NCBI GenBank assembly: GCA_046048875.1
Contig: JBJOFG010000006.1
Location: 62,001 to 126,000, forward strand
Direction: 5' to 3'
Length of the DNA: 64,000 bases
Origin: CAIZGX01 sp046048875
Lineage (GTDB): Bacteria; Bacteroidota; Bacteroidia; Flavobacteriales_D; Sanyastnellaceae
The notes under the pieces: generated by a model
What the model was told of the DNA's origin: nothing
The model's input: only the letters and a program-made list of their open reading frames with translations
The model's database searches: none
Part shown: piece by piece, positions 17,337 to 25,378 of the stretch
How the letters are laid out: the number at the start of each line of letters is the position of its first letter
Position numbering within the stretch: the stretch's first letter is position 1
Program-made: the position numbers and the translations under genes

Positions 17337-19653
17337 AAAGCTCGTTCAGTATTCTGTAGGTCTCTTTCGCTGCATCTGAAGGATGAAGCGCCGTATCTGA
17401 AATGCCTGAGATGACGCGCGTGATGTTGTGGTCTATTTTTCCTTCAATAAACCAATCAGAACCTTTCGCAACGGTAATGTAAACCGAATAGTTGTGGTGC
17501 ATGGTTCCAGGGCGTTCACCTATGATATGCAGAATACATTTTTCATTTGTTGAATGAGAATCGCCAAAGAGAAGTTCGCCGCAACGGTAACCCGCGCGAA
17601 CTCGGCCGTGTTCAATGAAAATATTGTTTTTGCTAATAGTGAGTTTGTTCGACAATTGTTTTTTTAATTCTGATAAGTAAGGAAACAAATGCCCTTCGTC
17701 CGTGATGGAAGAAACATTTAATCCATCTGAAACAATCACTTGAATATCTGGAATGTTCTTCTTCCATTTCGAACGTAATATCTCTAACGCATAAATACCG
17801 TCGCGAGAAAGTTGCTCTCCCGATTGCGGATGGTAGATGTAATCTTTACGGTCTTTTGAAAGCGTGCTTATGGCAATTCCATGTGGGAGAAGCTTGCTGA
17901 ATTGATGAGGAGTCTCTTTCCATAAACACTTTTTTGCATCCGCGTATAGCAAGCGAATTTCTTGCTCAAGGTCAGGGTTCATATCCCAATGATTAGCGCC
18001 ATACCCATCTGCAATCGGCACTCCGCGCCCTCTTACACGGGCTATGCAGCCTTGTCCTTCAGCATAAATTTCTTCAGCCGAGCGTGAGTCACCTTTCAGT
18101 TTTCGATATTGATAATACATCCACACAGGATCTCCGAAGTGTTTAGAAGGCTTGTTGTCTTCACCAATGATTTCCATCTGTTTGAAGAACGCCCACATGG
18201 CATCGTTGATCTTGTATCCAAACTTTTCGCGAATGCGCAGGTGATCGCTAAACGATGTAGTTAGGTAACTCAGCATCGGATCGTTCTTTGTTGGAAGTGC
18301 CATCAGATAGCCAGGATTAGCAGGCATAATTTGATCAATGCACCAATCCAAATCATCCAACGAAACATCCATATGCAGCGTGGTGCAAATGTCCAAGCCA
18401 ATCATTAGTCCGTGTAATTTTCCCATCACTAAATCTTCCAAGCAACAACGAACCAATTGTTCTTTCGTTCTGAAAACTTCCGGACCAATGAATCCTGCTA
18501 CATCATTTAAATGTACCCATGGTTCGGAGAAAGATCCTCCGGAAGGTGTTTCACAAGCTTTTTTCAGTTGTTGTTTCAATCCTCGCCACAGTCCGTATTT
18601 ACGAGACTCGTGAATAAGCATATCGAAGCCTTCGCCATGTCCGTTCGTTTCATCGGCACCCTGACCAGTCTCTGCATACAATCCAAATTTCCCAGTGCGT
18701 TGTTTCGCGTAGTTCTGAAGTTTTTCAATCGTAACGTCGAAGGTCTGATTCGCTTTATCGGTTCCCGCAATACTCTGAAACCACATGCCTGTTTGTTTAG
18801 GATATGTTTTTTCAACTTGAGCTTGAATGTCTATGTGCGCCAAAACAGAATGAGAAAGTGTATTTTCGAGCTTAAAAGTTTCAAGTAAATCGTAAAGAGC
18901 CAATTCAATTTGCGCGACAGATTCAGGATTGCTTGAAACTGGATTGTTTCCCAACACGAGATCGCCCACGCTGTAGCTCCAAGCGTCGAAGACTTGCCAA
19001 ACTATGTCTTCGATATTATCTGTCGGAGAATTAGGTTGAACACGCGCACTCATGTATCCCTTCGATCCCATTTGAGTGCCCGGAAGCGGATGGAATATTT
19101 TGCTGCTGACTTGAATGAGGTCTTTGTTCGACATCAACTTCACCACACAGGCAATGATATCGCTGGTTAAATAGGGGAGAACTTCTTTAATTTCTTTTTC
19201 GTTCGAAGTCAAAAGAAAGTCTTTGAATGCGCTCATGCGCCATTGTTCAATCGATTTTCCTTTTTCTGTTTCTTGAAAAGAGAGCGTTTTTTTTTCGATG
19301 AACTCGAATTGTTCATCAATGAAAACCGCGTGTTTGCGGATGTCTCCAAGTGTTGTTTCTGCTAGAAGCATTCGCGCTTTTAGACGATCTTCATCGCTAG
19401 CAGCGGCTATTCCAGCAATTTCATCACCTTCTTTGAATTCATTCGCCGCGCCAAGCAATTGACGGTAAAGGGTAATGTCGAAACTTCCTTTTTGACGTTG
19501 AATGTATTGAAACAAATCTTCTCCAACCAATGGAGAAAGCACCTCAATTTTTTCGAATCGAAAATGATCCGAATCGGCAAAGGCTTTGCCAGAAATGAGT
19601 GTGTAGGAGACCGTCGCCATTCCTAGTTTGTTCAAAAAATCGCGACGTTCCAT
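17308..19653 (-). CDS. eutBC: Fused ethanolamine ammonia-lyase EutB-EutC with Tat signal
   Basis: Adenosylcobalamin-dependent ethanolamine ammonia-lyase converts ethanolamine to acetaldehyde and ammonia; normally EutB and EutC are separate subunits. Here one 781-residue chain carries EutB (about 40-505: NPVSSNPESVAQIELALYD, AETGQGA, FIGPE, LEDLVMGKLHGL, GDP) followed by EutC (about 520-780: QVIVSDGL, GRVRAGYRCGELL, IIGERPG). The N-terminus MERRDFLNKLGMATVS has a twin-arginine motif and hydrophobic stretch, predicting export in folded form. No other eut or microcompartment genes are nearby. Start at ATG 19653 is supported by a TAGATTTG box 4 nt upstream. Lyase identity is firm; periplasmic location is inferred. 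Confidence 0.9.
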   Translation of the reverse strand: MERRDFLNKLGMATVSYTLISGKAFADSDHFRFEKIEVLSPLVGEDLFQYIQRQKGSFDITLYRQLLGAANEFKEGDEIAGIAAASDEDRLKARMLLAETTLGDIRKHAVFIDEQFEFIEKKTLSFQETEKGKSIEQWRMSAFKDFLLTSNEKEIKEVLPYLTSDIIACVVKLMSNKDLIQVSSKIFHPLPGTQMGSKGYMSARVQPNSPTDNIEDIVWQVFDAWSYSVGDLVLGNNPVSSNPESVAQIELALYDLLETFKLENTLSHSVLAHIDIQAQVEKTYPKQTGMWFQSIAGTDKANQTFDVTIEKLQNYAKQRTGKFGLYAETGQGADETNGHGEGFDMLIHESRKYGLWRGLKQQLKKACETPSGGSFSEPWVHLNDVAGFIGPEVFRTKEQLVRCCLEDLVMGKLHGLMIGLDICTTLHMDVSLDDLDWCIDQIMPANPGYLMALPTKNDPMLSYLTTSFSDHLRIREKFGYKINDAMWAFFKQMEIIGEDNKPSKHFGDPVWMYYQYRKLKGDSRSAEEIYAEGQGCIARVRGRGVPIADGYGANHWDMNPDLEQEIRLLYADAKKCLWKETPHQFSKLLPHGIAISTLSKDRKDYIYHPQSGEQLSRDGIYALEILRSKWKKNIPDIQVIVSDGLNVSSITDEGHLFPYLSELKKQLSNKLTISKNNIFIEHGRVRAGYRCGELLFGDSHSTNEKCILHIIGERPGTMHHNYSVYITVAKGSDWFIEGKIDHNITRVISGISDTALHPSDAAKETYRILNELFKIEVPILH

Positions 19654-19657
19654 ATTG

Positions 19658-19665
19658 CAAATCTA
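19658..19665 (-). promoter_or_regulatory. -7 promoter box for eutBC
   Basis: TAGATTTG on the minus strand fits TAnnTTTG and is separated from the ATG by CAAT only, implying a leaderless transcript. No cobalamin riboswitch is seen upstream. Confidence 0.6.
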
Positions 19666-19684
19666 ACGAACTACCGTTAATTTC

Positions 19685-19776
19685 AATCTTCGATTGTTAT
19701 CACCTCCGGTGTCATCCACGCAGTGGTCATCAATCCTCGATTGTCATCACAACGTGTTGTGTCATCCGCTCCGCGG
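19685..19776. repeat. Palindromic word array, locus C (GTCATC spacer)
   Basis: Six words AATCTTCGATT, ACCTCCGGT, CACGCAGTG, AATCCTCGATT, ACAACGTGTTGT and CGCTCCGCG are separated by GTCATC (first spacer GTTATC). It lies between the divergent promoters of eutBC and the Smr gene and covers the place where the -33 element of the latter should be. The last three words have the same order as in locus A read on the minus strand. Confidence 0.83.
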
Positions 19777-19783
19777 TATTGCG

Positions 19784-19791
19784 TATTTTTG
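19784..19791 (+). promoter_or_regulatory. -7 promoter box for the Smr-domain gene
   Basis: TATTTTTG, a perfect TAnnTTTG match, followed by ATCC and ATG 19796; predicts a leaderless mRNA. Confidence 0.6.
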
Positions 19792-19795
19792 ATCC

Positions 19796-20383
19796 ATGGA
19801 ATTCAAAAAAGGAGATCACGTGCGTTTTTTAAATGATACCGGTGAGGGAGTAATCGTCGGTTTCCCGCAGCCCGATAGCGCTATGGTCGAGGACAGCAGT
19901 GGATTTGCCTTTGAGCATCCATTGAAGGAACTCGTGAAAATTGCAAATTCGAAACACGAGTTTTCACAATACAATCAGGTTCAGCCGAACACACGCGAGA
20001 TGCTCGATCGCAATATTGACTCCCATGCCGTTAAGGCGGCATCGAAAGATTTTAAGAACAGATACAAAGAGCGCTCAGCGAATGACTTTCCGCACAACGC
20101 CGAAGTATTCGAAGTCGATTTGCACATTCATGAATTGCTCGACAATTATGAGCGAATGACCAACGGTGAAATCGTTAGCATTCAAATGGAACACTTCGAA
20201 CGCATGTTGGCCATTGCTGAGAAGAAAAAGGTTAAGAAGGTCATTTTCATTCACGGAGTGGGACAGGGTGTCTTGCGCGCGGAGATTCGTTCATTCATCA
20301 AAAGCTACTATCCCCAATGTGAATTCCTCGATGGGAATTACCAGAAGTATGGATACGGCGCTACAGAAGTTAGATTCAGATAA
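19796..20383 (+). CDS. DUF2027/Smr domain protein
   Basis: 195 residues. The N-terminal part (about 1-60, FKKGDHVRFLNDTGEGVIVG) is a small SH3-like DUF2027 segment. The C-terminal part (about 105-195) is an Smr domain with DLHIHEL and HGVGQGVLRAEI, the two motifs of the MutS2 C-terminal nuclease fold. Such proteins are widespread in Bacteroidetes; a role in nucleic-acid cleavage or RNA binding is inferred from the Smr fold only. It stands alone between the promoter array and the serine hydrolase gene. Confidence 0.86.
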   Translation: MEFKKGDHVRFLNDTGEGVIVGFPQPDSAMVEDSSGFAFEHPLKELVKIANSKHEFSQYNQVQPNTREMLDRNIDSHAVKAASKDFKNRYKERSANDFPHNAEVFEVDLHIHELLDNYERMTNGEIVSIQMEHFERMLAIAEKKKVKKVIFIHGVGQGVLRAEIRSFIKSYYPQCEFLDGNYQKYGYGATEVRFR

Positions 20384-20391
20384 TATTCAAT

Positions 20392-21918
20392 ATGAAAAAA
20401 ATAGTATTCTCATTTTTGGCACTAGCCATTTTTCTTACGTCTTCCGCACAAAAGAAAACCGCGAAGCCTTTCGCCACTCAGATAGCCGCGTTGGAAGCTC
20501 AGATGAACGATGGTTTAACTAAGTACAACGTTCCCGGCGGTGCCATTGCCATTGTCTACAACAACGAAATTATTTTGTCGAAAGGATTCGGAGTGAAGGA
20601 CGCTGCGACGAATGAGCCGGTTACCGAGAACAGTTCCTTCGCCATTGCCAGTAACTCGAAAGCCTTCACTAGCGCCACGTTAGCAATTTGTGTCGATCGC
20701 GGATTGTTGAATTGGGACGACAATGTTCAAGATTTTCTTCCAGAATTAAAATTATACGACCCTTATGTTTCGGCAAATTTGACGGTGCGCGATTTGCTTT
20801 CGCACCGACAAGGATTCGAAACATTTGCTGGAGATTTAATTTGGTACGGAACAAATCATTCGCGAAGTGAAATTCTGCGCAGATGGCAGTTCGTTGAGCC
20901 CAAGTATGGTTTCCGCACGACATATGGATACAGCAACATTGCGTTCTTAGCTGCAGGACAAATCGTGGAGAAAGTAACAGGAAAAACGTGGGACGAATTT
21001 GTGAAGAATGAATTTTTTCTTCCGTTGGGAATGAAGAACGCGAATACTTCGATTACGGCTTTTCAAGCAGGCGCCGACGTTGCGTCTCCGCACAATACCG
21101 TTAAGGGTAAGAACATTCCCATTCAATATGTAAATTGGGACAACATTGGACCTGCGGGAAGCATTAATGCGTGTGTGAATGAATTGAGCCAATGGATGAT
21201 GTTGCAGTTGAATAAAGGGACTTTAGGTGGAAAGAAATACTGGGACGAAAAGCGCACCTACGAGATGTGGGAATACAACATTAACAAGCCGGTGAGTAAG
21301 TGGCAGCGCGACAATATGCCTTCACGTCACGCGAACGGTTACGGCATGGGATGGGAATTGATGGAATACGGTGGACATAAGATTGTGAGTCATGGCGGTG
21401 GTTACGATGGAATGATCTCGAAGACCATTTTGGTACCCGATATGAATTTAGGATTTGTGATTTTAACGAACAGCAACAATTCTTTACCGAGTGCCATGGG
21501 CTTCGAGTTTTTGGATTTGTTTTTAGGGGTGAAGGGAGGAAAAGATTGGGTAACTGAATTCGCACCCAAGCCTGAAGAAAAAATTGAAAGAGAAATTTTA
21601 GATCAAGCCTTTGAGTGGAATTTCCCTGTCACATCGAAGATTGAAGGTGTTTATCGAAGTGAAATGTACGGTGATGTAGAAGTGATAAGGGATGCTGATA
21701 GATACAAGATAGATTTCAAGCCAACGGAATTGTTTAAGGGAAGCCTGGTTCATTTTGGGAATGATGTATTCACCTTGCATTGGTCAACACAAATGATGCT
21801 ACCTAGTGGAAAAGTTCAATTTATCTCGAACATGGATGGTGAGGTGGAAGAAATGCGAGTTTTTGTTGAAAATCCGGATTTCGATTTCACGGAATTGAAA
21901 TTGTTTAAAGTGAAATAA
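20392..21918 (+). CDS. Exported serine hydrolase, beta-lactamase class C fold
   Basis: 508 residues with a signal peptide (FSFLALAIFLTSSAQ). The penicillin-binding/class C fold is seen in ASNSKAF (SxxK nucleophile and base), YGYSN (YxN) and SHGGGYDG in place of KTG. A C-terminal beta domain of about 100 residues, DUF3471-like, follows (about 400-508). Members hydrolyse esters, amides or D-amino-acid peptides rather than necessarily beta-lactams. It starts nine bases after the Smr gene, so co-transcription is possible. Confidence 0.87.
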   Translation: MKKIVFSFLALAIFLTSSAQKKTAKPFATQIAALEAQMNDGLTKYNVPGGAIAIVYNNEIILSKGFGVKDAATNEPVTENSSFAIASNSKAFTSATLAICVDRGLLNWDDNVQDFLPELKLYDPYVSANLTVRDLLSHRQGFETFAGDLIWYGTNHSRSEILRRWQFVEPKYGFRTTYGYSNIAFLAAGQIVEKVTGKTWDEFVKNEFFLPLGMKNANTSITAFQAGADVASPHNTVKGKNIPIQYVNWDNIGPAGSINACVNELSQWMMLQLNKGTLGGKKYWDEKRTYEMWEYNINKPVSKWQRDNMPSRHANGYGMGWELMEYGGHKIVSHGGGYDGMISKTILVPDMNLGFVILTNSNNSLPSAMGFEFLDLFLGVKGGKDWVTEFAPKPEEKIEREILDQAFEWNFPVTSKIEGVYRSEMYGDVEVIRDADRYKIDFKPTELFKGSLVHFGNDVFTLHWSTQMMLPSGKVQFISNMDGEVEEMRVFVENPDFDFTELKLFKVK

Positions 21919-21926
21919 GTAATTGT

Positions 21927-22502
21927 ATGAAGAAGGTTGTGCTTGTATTGACAGGGCTTGCAATTGTCCCCTCACTATTCTTAAGCAGTTGTAAGAAAGA
22001 AGTTGATTGTCCCGGTTTGTCGGAGCAAATGGAAGGGTATTTTCCCTCTGTCGGTGAATTGAAGTTCAGCAATGGGTTAGGTGACACGTTGGTTTTTCCA
22101 GTTGAGGAATACACGCGAGCCGTCCCTCGCATCTTATCCAATAATCCATTAAGTGTTGGCGGAACTGGAATGAAACCTGTTTGTTACGAAACTCTCCTTG
22201 CCAGTTCTTCGCCATATGTTCCCTTTTACTGGTCTTTTGAATTAGGGGTTTATGAAGATGAGACAACAACAACGATTAGTTTTAACATCATTGAAGAGTT
22301 TGTTTCCAACAACTATTTCGAAGCGGTTGTCAATGAAACCCCAAGTTCTTTGGGCGACTACAAGGTTTTCGGTGACACCTTGGATATGGTAGCGATACCT
22401 GTAACAAACCCAAGATTTACAGAGGCTCGAATAGTCTATGGACTTGGGGTGGTGAAACTTCACGATGTGATGAATAATTGCGACTGGACAAGGGTTTGGT
22501 AA
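21927..22502 (+). CDS. Putative lipoprotein (191 aa), unknown function
   Basis: The N-terminus MKKVVLVLTGLAIVPSLFLS is followed by the lipobox cysteine of LSSC (residue 22), so the mature protein should be lipid-anchored. The following KKEVDC and later cysteines could form disulphides. No domain is recognised. It begins eight bases after the serine hydrolase stop, in the same operon, and is the last gene before the tRNA. Confidence 0.7.
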   Translation: MKKVVLVLTGLAIVPSLFLSSCKKEVDCPGLSEQMEGYFPSVGELKFSNGLGDTLVFPVEEYTRAVPRILSNNPLSVGGTGMKPVCYETLLASSSPYVPFYWSFELGVYEDETTTTISFNIIEEFVSNNYFEAVVNETPSSLGDYKVFGDTLDMVAIPVTNPRFTEARIVYGLGVVKLHDVMNNCDWTRVW

Positions 22503-22543
22503 TGGATTGAAGGTTTATTTAAAGGAAAAAATGCTTTGAATCC

Positions 22544-22573
22544 TTGCGGTATTAGATGAAATGCCTATATTTG
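22544..22573 (+). promoter_or_regulatory. Promoter of tRNA-Arg
   Basis: TTG at 22544-22546 and TATATTTG at 22566-22573 are 19 bases apart, matching the Bacteroidetes -33/-7 pattern; the tRNA begins 20 bases after the -7 box. Confidence 0.65.
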
Positions 22574-22592
22574 CACCCGCTTTAATAGCAAT

Positions 22593-22666
22593 GGCACCGT
22601 AGCTCAATTGGATAGAGCATCTGACTACGGATCAGAAGGTTTGGGGTTCGACTCCCTACGGTGTCA
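22593..22666 (+). tRNA. tRNA-Arg(ACG)
   Basis: Full cloverleaf: acceptor GGCACCG with CGGTGTC (one G-T pair), D stem GCTC/GAGC, anticodon stem TCTGA/TCAGA with loop CTACGGA giving anticodon ACG at 22627-22629, and a T loop starting TTCGA. The discriminator is A and the encoded tail is CGA, so CCA is added enzymatically. Confidence 0.95.
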
Positions 22667-22681
22667 CGAAAAGTGAAATGA

Positions 22682-22712
22682 AAATCCCCAACGAAAGTTG
22701 GGGATTTTTGGT
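22682..22712 (+). terminator. Intrinsic terminator after tRNA-Arg
   Basis: An 11-base stem (AAATCCCCAAC with GTTGGGGATTT) around a GAAA loop, followed by T-rich sequence. It starts 16 bases after the tRNA. Confidence 0.85.
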
Positions 22713-22730
22713 TTTTATTCAACTCCCTCA

Positions 22731-22874
22731 GGATATGAAGAATTCAAAAAGAAACTGTCAGCGTTCAAACAAGGGAAAGGTGCTTTTCAATTTCCATTGA
22801 ACCAACCTATGCCGTTTGATGTGATTCGAAGAATTGTTAGGTTTCGGGTTAAAGAGAATAGGGCAAGAACGTAA
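22731..22874 (+). pseudogene. Remnant of a DUF1801 (YdhG-like) gene, C-terminal part only
   Basis: An open frame of 47 codons with no start codon near its beginning reads GYEEFKKKLSAFKQGKGAFQ, then FPLNQPMPFDVIRRIV and FRVKENRA. This matches the C-terminal end of DUF1801 iron-chaperone-like proteins, which have a KTSKGAIxFPLDKPxP pattern followed by IxxIVKFRVKEN. The N-terminal two thirds are missing and the frame runs straight into the tRNA terminator, so it is a truncated relic. Deletion or insertion next to a tRNA is a plausible cause. Confidence 0.6.
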
Positions 22875-22942
22875 GGAAGAGTAGGATATAGGGTCGGATC
22901 GAAATATCTTTCGATTGTAACGTTGAGAAGGTTTGTAATTTG

Positions 22943-22970
22943 AAATGTACGGAAAATTTCCGTACATTTG
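22943..22970 (+). promoter_or_regulatory. Palindromic operator overlapping the toxin-antitoxin promoter
   Basis: Perfect 13-base arms (AAATGTACGGAAA at 22943-22955 and TTTCCGTACATTT at 22957-22969) flank one A. The right arm contains the -7 box TACATTTG (22963-22970), four bases before ATG 22975. DUF1778 antitoxins with ribbon-helix-helix domains bind such palindromes, so autorepression is the natural reading. Confidence 0.75.
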
Positions 22971-22974
22971 CATT

Positions 22975-23262
22975 ATGAAAACGGGAAAGAATCTTTCGTC
23001 GCGAATTGAAGTGCGGCTCACTGCCGAGCAAAAAGAGCTATTTGAAAACGCCTCACAACTTGCAGGGCACAGAAGCCTCAGCGATTTTATAGTTCAAACA
23101 ATTTATGCGAAAGCTTCTGAAGTGGTTAACCAACAGACCACATTAAACTTGAGCAAAAGAGACTCTGTAATGTTTGTCGATTTAATCACTAACGCTCCAA
23201 AGCCGAACGCCAAGCTTAAGAAGGCTTATGCCAATTATCGAAAAACTTTCTATGGTAGCTGA
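22975..23262 (+). CDS. DUF1778 antitoxin (TacA-like, ribbon-helix-helix)
   Basis: Small DNA-binding antitoxin of 95 residues. The N-terminal strand-helix-helix reads SSRIEVRLTAEQKELFENA, followed by SLSDFIVQTIYAKA; the C-terminal tail rich in Lys and Pro would wrap the toxin. ATG 22975 is chosen because a TACATTTG box ends four bases upstream; the alternative at 22945 lies inside the operator. It precedes a GNAT toxin gene by six bases, the normal order for TacA-TacT systems. Confidence 0.87.
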   Translation: MKTGKNLSSRIEVRLTAEQKELFENASQLAGHRSLSDFIVQTIYAKASEVVNQQTTLNLSKRDSVMFVDLITNAPKPNAKLKKAYANYRKTFYGS

Positions 23263-23268
23263 GAAGTA

Positions 23269-23763
23269 ATGGAGATTCTTAACAAGAAGAAACATGCGGT
23301 AGAAAAATTCAATTGCGGAAATGAAGCACTGAATCGCTATTTGACTGTTCAAGCTGGACAGGACATGCGGAAGAAACTGTCGGTGTGTTTTGTGTTGAAC
23401 GATGACTACACGCGTGATTTAATCGGTTATTACACACTCTCGTCTTACTCAATTAATGCCGATGCTATTCCAAATTCATTGAAGGTTAATGCCCCTCGCA
23501 ATTATTCTAGACTACCGGTTACTTTACTAGGACGTTTAGCTATTGATGTGAAATTTCAAGGAAAAGGGCTAGGTGAATTTGTATTGATGAACGCGCTAGA
23601 GCGTGCATTTGATGCGAGCATAGAGATTGCTTCTTTAGCAGTGATTGTTGATCCTGTTAATAAAGAAGCTGAAGATTTTTATTCTCAATACGGATTTGTA
23701 AAATGCAAAGATGGTAGGCAGATGATGTTGTCAATGAAGACTATTGCCTCGTTATTAAATTAA
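23269..23763 (+). CDS. GNAT-type toxin (TacT-like N-acetyltransferase)
   Basis: 164 residues with the GNAT acetyl-CoA motif KFQGKGLGEFVL (Q-x-x-G-x-G type) after LLGRLAID, and DPVNKEAEDFYSQYGF near the C-terminus. The N-terminal FNCGNEALNRYL matches the TacT/AtaT family, which acetylates the amino acid on charged tRNAs and stops translation. All core motifs are intact, so the toxin is probably active and held by the DUF1778 partner. Which aminoacyl-tRNA it prefers is unknown. Confidence 0.88.
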   Translation: MEILNKKKHAVEKFNCGNEALNRYLTVQAGQDMRKKLSVCFVLNDDYTRDLIGYYTLSSYSINADAIPNSLKVNAPRNYSRLPVTLLGRLAIDVKFQGKGLGEFVLMNALERAFDASIEIASLAVIVDPVNKEAEDFYSQYGFVKCKDGRQMMLSMKTIASLLN

Positions 23764-23818
23764 TTCCTTTTTTTGTTTCATCAACCGAGCTTTAACTTGC
23801 TGCCACAATAATTGCAAG

Positions 23819-25366
23819 ATGAAATCTAAAATATTCGGGGTGTTGTTTTTTTTAATGGGATGCCTACATGCAAGCGCCTTTCAAGTTACTTTCAAAGTTG
23901 ACATGACAAACGAGTCCATTGATGCTGCTGGGGTGCACATTGCTGGAAGTTTTAACGATGCTAACAACGACGGGACAATAGACAATGCATATGACGCATG
24001 GAATCCCGGTACACTGGCATTATCTAACGAAGGCAATGGCATTTGGGCAATAACATTAGACTTAGTCGCGGGTTCGTATGAATACAAATTTGTCAACGGC
24101 AATTCGTGGAGCATTACCGAATTTTTTACGTCCGATTTGAATTGTCAAAACATTCTCAACGGAAATAGATATATCATAATTGGAAATGAAAATATGGTTC
24201 TTCCATCAGTTTGTTGGAATGAATGCGGAGTTTGCGGTGAGGGGTGCACCGATCCTATTGCCTGTAATTATGATCCTTCTGCAACAGTAAATAATGGTTG
24301 TATTTATCCCGATTTTATCCCTGAGATTGTTTCAGAAGAATATGAAGAAGGATGCATCGGCAATTTTGCGAAACTGTACCCATCTGGTGGTAACTTTTCC
24401 CAAATTGCCTGGGGACCAAGTTTAGATGTTGTTTCGAATATCGCTGATACATTAACCGTTTTTGGATATACGGGAGATTATTATATGTTCGTTACCGATG
24501 TAAATGGTTGTGAAATAACAGTGGGGCCTGTTGCCGTAGATGTTTATGCTCATACGCATACAATAGTGTGTTTGGTAACAGTAAATGAGATTTCTGGTAA
24601 GAATCAAATTGTATGGGAACCATTGCCCTCCGAGATTGATTATAATATTGTAATTCTGAAGGAAACCAATTCAGTAAATGTATTTGAAGAGATTGGAGAA
24701 GTTTCAATTAACGAGATGGGTTCTTTCGAAGATGTAAATTCATCTCCTCAGATTCAGTCGAATAAGTATTCCCTTGGCGTTCGCGATAATTGCAGTGATC
24801 AATATTATTCTTCACCACTTGCCGATGGATACAGCCATAAAACGATCCATTTAACAGCTAATCTTGGTGTTAGTGGAAATGTTAATTTAATTTGGAGTCC
24901 GTATGAAGGAATTTCCTTCAGCAGTTATAACATATATAGAGGTTCAGTTTCCTCTGGGTTGAATTTAATTGCGACAGTAGCAAGTAACAACCTTTCTTAT
25001 ACAGATGTTGCCCCACCTGCAACAGAGACTTTGTATGTCATAGAAGTAGCCGGATTGGGCTGCGACCCGAGCAGAGAAATGATGTACTCACGTTCAAATG
25101 TTATGAATATGCTAGCTTCAGATATTTCAGAGTATTCAAGGTTGTCCTTTCAGGTTTTTCCAAATCCAGCTTCAACAAGCATTTCTTTGAAAGTCCAAGA
25201 AAGCGATTTGGGAACTCAGGTTCGTATTTACAATTCGCTTGGACAAGAAGTCCTTAGCGAACGAATCGCTTCAACAAATCAAATGCTGGATATTGAAAAT
25301 CTTACTGAAGGATTTTATTTCATGAAGTTGGAAGGCAGCGTTGTTCGACTTCAAGTCGTGCGATAA
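23819..25366 (+). CDS. T9SS type A sorted secreted protein with N-terminal E-set/CBM-like domain
   Basis: 515 residues with signal peptide ending near HASA. Residues 22-115 resemble a starch-binding/E-set domain (TFKVDMTNE, HIAGSFND, LVAGSYEYKFVNG). A cysteine-rich GCTDPIACNYDPSA segment follows at about 145, a motif common in Bacteroidetes surface proteins. The middle has fibronectin-type strands. The last 80 residues (VFPNPASTSISL to LTEGFYFMKLEG) form a type A T9SS sorting domain. Probably released or attached outside the cell; ligand unknown. Confidence 0.82.
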   Translation: MKSKIFGVLFFLMGCLHASAFQVTFKVDMTNESIDAAGVHIAGSFNDANNDGTIDNAYDAWNPGTLALSNEGNGIWAITLDLVAGSYEYKFVNGNSWSITEFFTSDLNCQNILNGNRYIIIGNENMVLPSVCWNECGVCGEGCTDPIACNYDPSATVNNGCIYPDFIPEIVSEEYEEGCIGNFAKLYPSGGNFSQIAWGPSLDVVSNIADTLTVFGYTGDYYMFVTDVNGCEITVGPVAVDVYAHTHTIVCLVTVNEISGKNQIVWEPLPSEIDYNIVILKETNSVNVFEEIGEVSINEMGSFEDVNSSPQIQSNKYSLGVRDNCSDQYYSSPLADGYSHKTIHLTANLGVSGNVNLIWSPYEGISFSSYNIYRGSVSSGLNLIATVASNNLSYTDVAPPATETLYVIEVAGLGCDPSREMMYSRSNVMNMLASDISEYSRLSFQVFPNPASTSISLKVQESDLGTQVRIYNSLGQEVLSERIASTNQMLDIENLTEGFYFMKLEGSVVRLQVVR

Positions 25367-25378
25367 AAAAGAAATGTC

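Noticed and set aside
9896..19653. PaaZ aldehyde dehydrogenase as partner of the ethanolamine lyase (acetaldehyde removal)
   Set aside because: The genes are about 5 kb apart and in separate transcription units. PaaZ carries its MaoC half, so a phenylacetate role is more likely.
22593..23818. Integrative element at tRNA-Arg
   Set aside because: No integrase, no duplicated tRNA end and no change in codon use that I can see; kept only as a weak scar hypothesis.
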